A stretch of 32,535 bases of DNA from assembly GCF_025060895.1 (NCBI RefSeq), contig NZ_JANZKV010000275.1, positions 1-32,535 on the forward strand, read 5' to 3'. Position numbers and translations under genes: made by a program. The DNA is from Stieleria sedimenti. Lineage in GTDB: Bacteria; Planctomycetota; Planctomycetia; Pirellulales; Pirellulaceae. Positions 16,950-24,219 of this stretch are shown here, piece after piece (the stretch's first letter is position 1; each line of letters begins with the position of its first letter). The notes below the pieces were generated by a model. That model saw nothing but the letters and a program-made list of their open reading frames with translations, had not been told where the DNA came from and made no database searches.

Positions 16950-17729
16950 TCAGGATGCTGCCTTCGCCTGGTAGCGGTCGCGGAGGCGGGCGTGGAAGGC
17001 GTTGGGTTGGGTGATGTCGGCGCGCATGTACTGGCCCGGTGATCCGCCGACTTGCTCGCACGCGAAGGGCTTTCCGATCGGTTCGGCTCCGAACACCCGC
17101 CGGTACAACTTGGCGTGCCGCGGATGCACGATCGCGTCCAGGTGCGTCAGCCCCATCTGTAGTGCCGTCCGGTGCATGCAACTGGTCATCTCCAGAAACA
17201 CCGTGCGGTAGCCCGTCGGCGTGTCGCCGGACCAAAACCACGAGTGATCGATGGCCAGACGCGTGATCCGGCCGATCGCATGGGCGCCAGTACGCTTGGT
17301 CATCGCCGCATGCGTGTCGGGCACCATTAAGGTCACCGTGCCGCAGATTTGTTCAGGTGCTTGCAGCCGATCCATGGACCGATTGGGAATCGATCGCAAC
17401 TTGGCATGGCGAGTCTGTTTCGGATCGGCGGAGTAGTACGCCGAGAAAACTATCGGTCGCCAGTTGGTGATCCGCGTGGACGGATCGGATGGACTCGCCG
17501 GGATCTGCGGCAAGCTGAGACTGTCAAAGCTGGGCGTCTGTTGGTTGGCTCCTTGCAATCCCGCTTCACGATAGCGATGAATCCAGAACCGCTGCGCCCG
17601 GGCCAGCTCTCTCGCCGAGGTCGCTTGGACACAACGAATCGAGTCGTGTAGATGAATGGTGTGGGCGCCCCTCGCTGGGCGCCGAATCGTGCCGGAGAAG
17701 ATCGCTCTGGTTTCTGGTGCCCGACTCAT
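16950..17729 (-). CDS. FeeM-like N-acyltransferase (GNAT fold, N-acyl amino acid synthase / exosortase-associated acyltransferase type)
   Basis: A 259-residue protein whose second half resembles FeeM-type N-acyl amino acid synthases: a basic-aromatic RFWIHRYREAG near the front, ITRLAID, then VFLEMTSCMHRTALQMGLTHLDA, the typical HPRHAKLYRRVFGAEPIG, and a C-terminal GSPGQYMRADI. These GNAT-fold enzymes transfer an acyl chain to an amino acid; a related family (TIGR03694) is tied to PEP-CTERM/exosortase systems. The ATG at 17729 follows gaagagagcgga; a TTG at 17765 would add 12 residues. The gene is convergent with the exporter operon and its stop lies inside a target duplication of the adjacent insertion element. 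Its upstream region is the long repeat also found at 12961. Family assignment is by motif memory, so the exact substrate is open. Confidence 0.65.
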   Translation of the reverse strand: MSRAPETRAIFSGTIRRPARGAHTIHLHDSIRCVQATSARELARAQRFWIHRYREAGLQGANQQTPSFDSLSLPQIPASPSDPSTRITNWRPIVFSAYYSADPKQTRHAKLRSIPNRSMDRLQAPEQICGTVTLMVPDTHAAMTKRTGAHAIGRITRLAIDHSWFWSGDTPTGYRTVFLEMTSCMHRTALQMGLTHLDAIVHPRHAKLYRRVFGAEPIGKPFACEQVGGSPGQYMRADITQPNAFHARLRDRYQAKAAS

Positions 17730-18112
17730 TCCGCTCTCTTCGTTTTCTGCTTGCAATGCAACCAACCTTGACGGTTAGGCGTGGTTTAGATGTTTAGGGA
17801 GGATGCGTCAAGACGTGTCGTAAGCCGAATTTAGATAAAGACTTACGACGGGAAAAGTTGGTTGACAGGTGAGCATGTGCGGTGGTGGAACCATCCGCCC
17901 CGATAACCTGGCGGGATCGTTGCGATGGCGCAATCGGAATGATGATGGGGTGGCGGGATGGGCGGAATGTTGTGGTGGTTGGGTGGTCTGTGGGCCTGTG
18001 CGGTGGACACGCAGATATGTTTTGACCAGCCCATTTTTTGACCCATGCTGGCTTGTGGTGTTTTGGGGGCGGGACACGTGCCGTGGCCGGGATCGCAAGC
18101 CAGGGCTTAGGC
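17730..18112. repeat. Long imperfect direct repeat, copy B
   Basis: Matches copy A at 12961-13395 in order and orientation, from gcttgcaatg through gcgtcaaga, gtcgtaagccgaattt, ggttgacaggtgag, cctggcgggatcgttgcgat and ttttttgaccc to cacgtgccgt. It precedes the intact FeeM-like gene on the minus strand and runs into the tandem repeat at 18112. Open frames in it on either strand are not supported. Confidence 0.75.
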
Positions 18113-18330
18113 CAGAGGGCAAGCTGGGGCTTGCCGGAGACGCAAGCTGGAAGCTTACGCCACTGGGGGCAAGCTGGGGCTTGCCGGGGGACGCAAGCTG
18201 GAAGCTTACGCCACTGGGGGCAAGCTGGGGCTTGCCGGGGGACGCAAGCTGGAAGCTTACGCCACTGGGGGCAAGCTGGGGCTTGCCGGGGGACGCAAGC
18301 TGGAAGCTTACGCCACTTGGGAGCTTGGGC
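18112..18330. repeat. Tandem repeat, 51-bp unit, about four copies
   Basis: Successive units begin aagctggggc at 18121, 18171, 18222 and 18273, so the period is 50 then 51 bp. Each unit holds two palindromes, ggcaagctggggcttgcc and aagctggaagctt, then acgccactgg. The period is a multiple of three, so open frames through it give repeated peptides that should not be read as a protein. Confidence 0.9.
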
Positions 18331-18441
18331 CACTGGGAAGCTTGGGCTGCTTGCGAGAACGCTTGCGGGGGGCGGGGCTGTTTTGGTAGACCCGAATTTC
18401 GTTGCGTTCGTTGTTTATTCTGCTTGGTGAGGCACGTCACA

Positions 18442-18996
18442 ATGCTCGGGCAAAATCTGTCTGCCGGTGAACAGGATCAGTTGGCCGAACTACTGAAGTT
18501 GGATCGGTTTCGGCTGAAGATGGTCTATTGGGATCTGCCGACGCCGGCGATGGCGGATGTTGCGGGCGAATACGACGCCCAGTTGCTCGACCAGGGCGAC
18601 CGATTCGGTGCCTTCCTGACCCGTGTCGCGTTTGGTTCCAAAGGCCCCTGGGTCGGCAAGGCTTTCCGTCCGCTCTCGCATGCCGATGGCGAGGGCTACA
18701 ACGCTTTCGGGACCGTGGATGATCGAAAGGCTCTGTTGCCGATGGACACGTACATCGACCATTCGAACATCGTGCCCGGCAATTCGTACATTCTGGATTA
18801 CCGCAGCAAGAACCGCGGACCGATCCGATGGCTCCGAGGAGAGCTGCGCCAAGTCACCGCCAACGTGCTGTTGGGAATCGGAACGTTCGGCCCGCGGGCG
18901 AGACGATTGCATAAGCTGCGTCGCGTGATTCCGTTCGTGCTGGTCCGCAGCGATCGAGAGTATTTGAGTGGCGAGCGGGTGCGGATCTCGGCGTGA
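18442..18996 (+). CDS. Conserved-looking protein of unknown function
   Basis: A 184-residue cytoplasmic protein that I do not recognise. The ATG at 18442 is the first start after the tandem repeat; the same frame is open back to 17869 but the upstream part only translates repeat DNA. Visible features are a helical start (SAGEQDQLAELLKLDRFRLK), GSKGPWVGKAFRP, GEGYNAFGTVDDRKALLPMDTY, NSYILDYRSKNRGPIRWLRGELRQV and VLLGIGTFGPRARRLHKLRRVIPFVLV, a mixed alpha/beta pattern with a GxWxGKxF motif. There is no signal peptide or membrane helix. It lies about 200 bp upstream of hemL on the same strand, but the repeat between them argues against tight coupling. Confidence 0.75.
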   Translation: MLGQNLSAGEQDQLAELLKLDRFRLKMVYWDLPTPAMADVAGEYDAQLLDQGDRFGAFLTRVAFGSKGPWVGKAFRPLSHADGEGYNAFGTVDDRKALLPMDTYIDHSNIVPGNSYILDYRSKNRGPIRWLRGELRQVTANVLLGIGTFGPRARRLHKLRRVIPFVLVRSDREYLSGERVRISA

Positions 18997-19067
18997 CCGA
19001 GTGGCGCGCGGGTGTTTTCAGCCTACGAGCGAGCGGCGCGTGTTGAAGTTGAGCATCGATCACGCGC

Positions 19068-19095
19068 CACTGGCTGACGCCACGTGCTGGGATGG
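19068..19095. repeat. Short dispersed repeat, copy 1 (upstream of hemL)
   Basis: A 28-bp sequence beginning cactggctgacgcc and ending gctgggatgg. It is identical to 20871-20898, so one exact copy lies on each side of hemL in the same orientation. Confidence 0.8.
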
Positions 19096-19193
19096 TGGCG
19101 TGCCGGGATGCGACGTTTGGCCGGGTTTCGTCCGATCCCGGATTGGCTGACAATGACGTGGTCACTTTCCCCGAATCAGGACCATTTCCAACC

Positions 19194-20495
19194 ATGACTC
19201 AAACCCGTCACTCCGCAGGGCCGAAAAGCGTCGCCGCGTTCGAACAAGCTTGCAAACTCATGCCCGGTGGCGTGAACAGCCCCGCGCGTGCGTTCGGCGC
19301 CGTCGGTGGGACCCCGCTGTTCATCGATCATGCCGACGGGCCGTACTTGTTCGACATCGACGGGAATCGCTACATCGATTACATCGGATCCTGGGGCCCG
19401 ATGATCTTGGGCCATCGATCGCCTCCGGTCATCGAGGCGATCGAAAAAGCGATCGCCAAGGGCACCAGCTACGGCGCGCCGACGGAAGCCGAGTCGCGTC
19501 TGGCTCAGCAGATCATCGACGCGGTGCCGAGCATCGACAAGGTCCGACTGGTCAACAGCGGAACCGAAGCGACGATGAGCGCGATCCGGGTGGCACGCGG
19601 CGCCACGGGACGACACAAGGTGATCAAGTTTTCTGGTAACTACCACGGTCACGTCGACAGTCTGCTGGTCGCCGCGGGCAGCGCCGCGGCAACGCTCGGT
19701 GTGCCTGACTCACCGGGCGTCACGCCGGGAGCCGGCCAGGATACCCTGGTCCTGCAGTACAACGATTGTGATGGGGTCAAGAACGCGTTCGCAACGCACC
19801 CCGGTGAAATCGCGGCGGTGATTTTGGAACCGGTCGTCGGCAACATGGGCTGCGTCCCGCCGACGATGGAGTTTTTGGAAACGCTCCGCGCCGAGACGCT
19901 GTCGGATCAATCGATTCTGATCTTCGATGAAGTGATGACCGGTTTTCGCTTGGCCTACGGGGGCGCCCAAGAACGATTCGGCGTGGTGCCGGACATGACG
20001 ACGTTGGGCAAGGTGGTCGGCGGCGGGATGCCGCTGGGGGCCTACGGCGGTCGGGCGGACATCATGGACAACGTGCTACCGGCGGGCAAAGTCTTTCAGG
20101 CGGGAACGCTGAGCGGAAACCCGGTGGCCGTCGCCGCGGGCAGCGCCACGTTGCAGCAACTGGTCGAAGATCCGCCCTACGAACAGCTCGACGCCATGGG
20201 CGACCGCTTGGCCGGTGGCGTCCATGCCGCGGCAACCAAACACGGCATCCCCCATCAAGTCCAACATGTCGGCAGCATGTTGACACTGTTTTTCAACGCG
20301 CGTCCGGTGACGAATTGGCCTGAAGCCGATCGCAGTGACCGAGACGCGTTCGGTCGATACTTTTGGGGGTTGATCGAAAAAGGCGTCTACATGCCGTGCA
20401 GCCAATTCGAAGCGTTGTTCTTCAGCAACCAACACACCGAAGCCCTGATCGACGAGACGATCGACGCGGTCGATCAGGTGTTGGCGGGGTTGTAG
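19194..20495 (+). CDS. hemL: Glutamate-1-semialdehyde 2,1-aminomutase
   Basis: A 433-residue PLP enzyme of the class III aminotransferase fold, the usual length for HemL. It converts glutamate-1-semialdehyde to 5-aminolevulinate in the C5 pathway of tetrapyrrole (heme) synthesis in the cytoplasm. Visible motifs are the start KLMPGGVNSPARAF, NSGTEATMSAIRVARG (about 121-136), NYHGHVD, the PLP-contacting FDEVMTGFR (about 244-252), and TTLGKVVGGGMPLGAYGG with the Schiff-base lysine K273. The ATG at 19194 starts right before the conserved N-terminus; the frame is open to 19092 but the extra residues do not fit the family. It has no heme-pathway neighbour here. Confidence 0.97.
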   Translation: MTQTRHSAGPKSVAAFEQACKLMPGGVNSPARAFGAVGGTPLFIDHADGPYLFDIDGNRYIDYIGSWGPMILGHRSPPVIEAIEKAIAKGTSYGAPTEAESRLAQQIIDAVPSIDKVRLVNSGTEATMSAIRVARGATGRHKVIKFSGNYHGHVDSLLVAAGSAAATLGVPDSPGVTPGAGQDTLVLQYNDCDGVKNAFATHPGEIAAVILEPVVGNMGCVPPTMEFLETLRAETLSDQSILIFDEVMTGFRLAYGGAQERFGVVPDMTTLGKVVGGGMPLGAYGGRADIMDNVLPAGKVFQAGTLSGNPVAVAAGSATLQQLVEDPPYEQLDAMGDRLAGGVHAAATKHGIPHQVQHVGSMLTLFFNARPVTNWPEADRSDRDAFGRYFWGLIEKGVYMPCSQFEALFFSNQHTEALIDETIDAVDQVLAGL

Positions 20496-20538
20496 GGGAG
20501 CGTCGCGGATGGAGTTTCACATTAGCGGGATGCGTTAC

Positions 20539-20656
20539 GGCCTGTTGATTTAAGCGGGATCTGCGGAGTCAATGGTGAGCCGCTGGCCGTAAGGCCTCGG
20601 GCGGGCGCTGAAGTGCCCGGCCGCTTACACGTCGCGGCTCACTCAATCGACAGGCC
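20539..20656. repeat. Palindromic interspersed repeat related to the element at 16729-16845
   Basis: Ends are ggcctgttgatt (20539-20550) and aatcgacaggcc (20645-20656), inverted with one mismatch. The stretch 20556-20602 matches 16746-16792 with one difference. Internal arms gtgagccgc and gcggctcac form a further hairpin. No clear target duplication was found for this copy. Confidence 0.75.
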
Positions 20657-20760
20657 GGTTAGCGAGCTGCGCGTGGGTGAGGGGCGACACAACGGAGTCG
20701 CGGTATTACGGTCAACCGCCCACCGGATGCTCTACGACCAGTGAGATGGCTCATCCCCAG

Positions 20761-20817
20761 CCCTTCTCCCCCACAAATCGACAAGCAAGCTTGTTAACGA
20801 TTTGTGGGGGAGAAGGG
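20761..20817. repeat. Long perfect hairpin
   Basis: A 20-bp arm at 20761-20780 (cccttctccc...) pairs perfectly with 20798-20817 (...gggagaaggg). The 17-bp centre holds a second small hairpin, acaagc with gcttgt. No T run follows on either strand, so a simple terminator is unlikely, although it could end transcription between hemL and the convergent kinase gene. Confidence 0.8.
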
Positions 20818-20870
20818 TGCCAGATCCGTCAGATTCCAGATCGACGTCCCAGACCATTTAAAACACGCGA

Positions 20871-20898
20871 CACTGGCTGACGCCACGTGCTGGGATGG
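20871..20898. repeat. Short dispersed repeat, copy 2 (downstream of hemL)
   Basis: Exact 28-bp match to 19068-19095 in the same orientation. Confidence 0.8.
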
Positions 20899-20924
20899 CC
20901 GCGTGCTGGGGTGGTGGGCGTCCA

Positions 20925-22379
20925 CTACGGCGTGTTTTCGGGTTTGGCGATCGGCAGGGTGACGACGGCCGAGGTGCCTTGGCCGGGGGCGGAACGAAAA
21001 TTGAGCGAGCCGCCTAGCTGGGAGACGACGTTGCGGGTCAGGTAGAGTCCCAATCCGATGCCGCGTCCCGGTTCTTTGGTGGTGAAAAAGGGGTCGCCGA
21101 CGCGGCCCAGGATTTCGTCGCTCATGCCCTGCCCCTGGTCGGTCACGATGAATTCCACGTTGCGTTGATCGAGCCTCGATTCGACTCGCACCCGTCCGTC
21201 GACTCCGCTGGCATCGAGCCCGTTGTGGATCAGATTACGAATCGCTTGAGCGACCGCTTCTTCGGGCATCCAAAGCGTTTTGTTTTCGACGTCTTCGGTG
21301 CCATCGACCACGTCGACGCGGTGGGGATCGCGGACGCCTTCCAGTGTCGCATCGATCAGCTCACCGACCGTGGTCCGAAACCATTCCTGGGCCATCGAGT
21401 CTCCGGCGGCACCCCGCATCCGTTGCAAGATATGGCGGCACAGATCGAGTTGATGGTCGATCAGCTTCAGGTCCTCGTCGACGGTCGCCGGTTTCTCCAC
21501 GCCTTCGAGGTGCCGCGTCAGTTCACGCGCCACGACATCGATCGTCGAAAGCGGCGTCGCCAACTCGTGGGCCGCGCCGGCGGCGAGCGTCGTCAACGAT
21601 TCCAGTTTGCGGTCGGCGGCCTGAGCCAGTTGGTTTTCCCGCAGCTGTTTTTCTCTCGCCCGCAACAATCCACTCGTACGCGTCACAAAGTACGTGACGA
21701 CCGAGGCACAGGTCGTGAACGCCAGCATCAACCCGAGTGTTCGAAGATCAAATCCGTTCGAGACGGTTTCCATCCCCAGTTCCTTGACCGGAATGCTGTA
21801 CCGCAGAATCAATGCGTAACCGATCGTTGCGACGACGGTCAACGACCAAGCCGCCTTGGGCCAGATCATCACGCCGCCGACCGCCAAGTTGACGAAGTAG
21901 AAAAAACTGAAGGGGTTGGCCGCGCCGCCGCTGAAGTACAACATCGCGGTCAGCGTCGCGAGGTCCAGCAACATCAATCCCAACGCGACCTTCTGCACCC
22001 GCGGGGATCCATCCTGCTCCAACGCCGCAAGCTCGTGATCGGAACCCCAACGTTGCGCGGGGCGGGACGCAGCCTCCGGCGATTCATCGCGGTGTCGTGG
22101 GTCGGCCACGTCTTGGTTGGACAAACCTTGAACATGGTTCTGGGGGCCGTCGTAGCGGCGCAGCCAAATGCCGTAGATCACGTTGGTGACCGCCGTCAAA
22201 CCGACCAACCCCAACAATGGAACATAGGGCAGTTGGACACCGATGCCCCAACCGGCAAACAGGATCGTGACCAATTGGCCGGCGACGGCAAACGACCTCA
22301 GATGCAGCAGCCACGCGGAGGAGCCCAGTCGCGCGGCGGGAATCAGCGGGATGGCGAGTCGGGAGGTGGACTGGTTCAC
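20925..22379 (-). CDS. RegB/PrrB-like redox-responsive sensor histidine kinase
   Basis: A 484-residue membrane sensor kinase. The N-terminal half has about six membrane helices, with a polar insert of about 55 residues (74-128) between the second and third. GGAANPF at 151-157 matches the GGxxNPF quinone-binding motif of RegB. The H-box is AAHELATPLSTI with His271, and Cys314 in LDLCRHIL lies 43 residues later, near the position of the redox-active cysteine of RegB. The ATPase domain shows NLIHNGLDAS, VTDQGQGM, GRGIGLGLYL and a C-terminal GTSAVVTLPI. RegB senses quinone and oxygen state and phosphorylates RegA; no response regulator gene is nearby. The GTG at 22379 is chosen because the frame further upstream runs into repeat DNA; it has no good ribosome binding site, so the start is uncertain. 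Confidence 0.87.
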   Translation of the reverse strand: MNQSTSRLAIPLIPAARLGSSAWLLHLRSFAVAGQLVTILFAGWGIGVQLPYVPLLGLVGLTAVTNVIYGIWLRRYDGPQNHVQGLSNQDVADPRHRDESPEAASRPAQRWGSDHELAALEQDGSPRVQKVALGLMLLDLATLTAMLYFSGGAANPFSFFYFVNLAVGGVMIWPKAAWSLTVVATIGYALILRYSIPVKELGMETVSNGFDLRTLGLMLAFTTCASVVTYFVTRTSGLLRAREKQLRENQLAQAADRKLESLTTLAAGAAHELATPLSTIDVVARELTRHLEGVEKPATVDEDLKLIDHQLDLCRHILQRMRGAAGDSMAQEWFRTTVGELIDATLEGVRDPHRVDVVDGTEDVENKTLWMPEEAVAQAIRNLIHNGLDASGVDGRVRVESRLDQRNVEFIVTDQGQGMSDEILGRVGDPFFTTKEPGRGIGLGLYLTRNVVSQLGGSLNFRSAPGQGTSAVVTLPIAKPENTP

Positions 22380-22399
22380 GCGAGGTGGGGTGTTTGTTG

Positions 22400-22477
22400 T
22401 TAGCGGTAGGGCGCGAGCCCTTCGGTCTTTCAATGTGCTATTGAGACGCGACCGGACGGCTCGCGCCGTTCCGCTAA
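22400..22477. repeat. Palindromic interspersed repeat (tagcggtagggcgcgagc family)
   Basis: Begins ttagcggtagggcgcgagc and ends ggctcgcgccgttccgctaa, an imperfect inverted repeat of about 20 bp around a short centre. It is an uninterrupted relative of the palindrome at 16711-16904. It lies directly upstream of the sensor kinase start. Confidence 0.8.
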
Positions 22478-22504
22478 CACCTTCAGTGCAATGCAAGTGA
22501 CACG

Positions 22505-22698
22505 CCGTAAGCCGGAGGCTTACGGGGGTCGTAAGCCGGAGGCTTACGGGGGTCGTAAGCCGGAGGCTTACGGGGGTCGCAAGCTGGAAGCTTACGGGGG
22601 TCGCAAGCTGAAGCTTACGGGGGTCGCAAGCTGGAAGCTTACGCCACTTTTCGCAAGCTGAAGCTTGTGGGGGTCGCAAGCTGGAAGCTTACGCCACT
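22505..22698. repeat. Tandem palindromic repeats, 24-bp unit
   Basis: About eight units: three of gtaagccggaggcttacggg type with a 24-bp period, then several of cgcaagctggaagcttacg type, ending acgccacttgg. Each unit is itself a palindrome (taagcc/ggctta or aagct/agctt). Together with the repeat at 22400 it fills the gap between the PP2C and kinase genes. Confidence 0.9.
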
Positions 22699-22715
22699 TG
22701 GTTTTCTGTTGGGCT

Positions 22716-24044
22716 TCAGTGGTCGATGGCGGTTTCGTCGGCGGAGCGATTGTGCTGTTCGCGGAGCTGATGCATCGTTTCGACGATCGCTTTGGCTTGC
22801 AGATGGATCGCCGTTTTTCCGTCTCCGCGGTTCATCGCCGCCATGCCGTCTTGTTGAAACTGATCGATCTGTGCCCAGTCCATCATCCAGTTCTTGAGCT
22901 TGGCGGCTTCGCGCAGTTCGTCGACAGTTTGTCCCAGTCGATCGAACAACGTCTGGTCGGGCTTGGAGGCGTAACGTCGATAGGGTGCGTTCCCGCCGTA
23001 GGCTTTCGGGATGCCACCTCGTTTGCCGTTTCCGGCGGCATTACGCCGCCGCGTCTGTTTTTTCAGGTTGGAATAAAAAGTGGCGGCAATCACGCCGGAA
23101 ACCAGGGCACCGAACAGCGTCGCGATCATCGCTCCGTCGTTCAAACGCAGGAACAGGAAAACGACCGAAAGGATCGCCAGCAGGATCGCGATGACCAGCG
23201 AAATCACCATTCCCCGCTTCATCGAGGCGTCTTCGGATGGCTTTTTGGGCAGCGGTTGCTTGTCGTCGAGCAGCGGGCCTTCGGTGACCGTCGCGACGAC
23301 GATGGTCGTGTTGTCCGGGCCGCCGCGCAGGTTGGCCAAATCGACCAACACTTCGACCGCTAGCTCTTCCGGCAAACAGTCCAACAACGTCGCGATCTCG
23401 ACGTCATCGACCTGTCCGGACAAGCCATCGCTGCAGAGCAAAAATTTGTCGCCCAGCTCCAATTCGAAGGGGCCTTCGACGTCGATTTGCACATCCGAGT
23501 TTGGTCCCAGCGAACGCGTGATCACGTTCTTGGGCAACGCTTGGCCGAGGGCGCTGTCGGGATGCACCTGTCCGCTCGCCTGGACTTCCCAGACCAAGGA
23601 GTGATCAAAGGTCATCTGTTCAAACACACCGCGTCGCAATCGGTACACGCGAGAATCGCCGACATGGGCGATCACGCCGCCGATCGGCAGCAGCGCCAAC
23701 GTGCTGGCGGTCGTCCCCATGTTGTGAAACTCGGGGTTCTGTTGTCCGCGTTGATAGATTTCCGCGTTGGCTTCGCTGACTGCGACATGCAACGAATCTT
23801 TTGCGTCCGCCACCGCGGTGCGAAAGTAGTTCATCGCGATCAATTCGGCCGCCATGCTGCTGGCCAACTCGCCGGCCGCGTGAGCTCCCATCCCGTCGGC
23901 CACGATAAACAAATGCCCACGGCTTTCAAATCGCTCACGCGACTGTGCGGGGATGACCGAGTGCGAGTCTTGGTTGTTGGTTCGGCGCATGCCGACGTCG
24001 GTGCGAGAGGCACAGACGACTCCAGGGTTCCAAGATTCCGACAC
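22716..24044 (-). CDS. PP2C-family Ser/Thr protein phosphatase with C-terminal membrane anchor
   Basis: A 442-residue protein. Residues 1-255 are a bacterial PP2C (Stp/PrpC-like) domain with all the usual motifs: VGMRRTNNQD, FIVADGMGAHAAGE, MGTTAS, AHVGDSRVYRLR, TRSLG, LLCSDGLSGQV and GGPDNTTIVV, so the metal-binding aspartates are present. A linker is followed by two membrane helices (MVISLVIAILLAILSVVFLFL and IATLFGALVSGVIAATFY) and a cytoplasmic tail of about 115 residues (RRRNAAGNGKRGG..., then helical). Such enzymes remove phosphate from Ser/Thr kinase targets. The start is the GTG at 24044. No kinase gene is adjacent. Confidence 0.9.
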   Translation of the reverse strand: MSESWNPGVVCASRTDVGMRRTNNQDSHSVIPAQSRERFESRGHLFIVADGMGAHAAGELASSMAAELIAMNYFRTAVADAKDSLHVAVSEANAEIYQRGQQNPEFHNMGTTASTLALLPIGGVIAHVGDSRVYRLRRGVFEQMTFDHSLVWEVQASGQVHPDSALGQALPKNVITRSLGPNSDVQIDVEGPFELELGDKFLLCSDGLSGQVDDVEIATLLDCLPEELAVEVLVDLANLRGGPDNTTIVVATVTEGPLLDDKQPLPKKPSEDASMKRGMVISLVIAILLAILSVVFLFLRLNDGAMIATLFGALVSGVIAATFYSNLKKQTRRRNAAGNGKRGGIPKAYGGNAPYRRYASKPDQTLFDRLGQTVDELREAAKLKNWMMDWAQIDQFQQDGMAAMNRGDGKTAIHLQAKAIVETMHQLREQHNRSADETAIDH

Positions 24045-24219
24045 CGATCGATTTTCCAGCTGTGGCGTTTAAATGCAGGGGTGATTCGCGGCGGCCCGCG
24101 CCGGCGGCAACACCTTATTGTATTTCGATTTGATCGCTGTACCTAGTCGCCGCCCCACTGCCGTGTCGCCTGGTCCAAAGGTGCGAGCATCAAAGCGGGC
24201 GTGTTGGGGGCGTGCACGA

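Noticed and set aside
16759-17241. Open frame of 160 codons on the minus strand overlapping the acyltransferase end
   Set aside because: It is antiphase to the FeeM-like gene and runs into the nested palindromic elements.
12961-18112. The possibility that the exporter lies in an IS-type composite transposon
   Set aside because: The flanking repeats encode no transposase and no terminal inverted repeats or target duplications were found at the outer ends.
18112-18330. Regular repeats that might be taken for a CRISPR array
   Set aside because: The whole unit is repeated with no unique spacers, and there are no cas genes.
17794-18440. Two long minus-strand frames with repeated peptides
   Set aside because: They also read through the tandem repeat and have no protein features outside it.
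17869-18441. Upstream extension of the unknown-protein frame, giving a repeated Gly/Leu/Trp-rich peptide
   Set aside because: It is a translation of the 51-bp tandem repeat, whose period is a multiple of three.
21165-22403. Open frame of 412 codons on the plus strand
   Set aside because: It is antisense to the RegB-like kinase, with the His/Arg/Gln-rich composition of a shadow frame in GC-rich DNA.
23487-24146. Open frame of 219 codons on the plus strand
   Set aside because: Antisense to the PP2C gene, which has all catalytic motifs.
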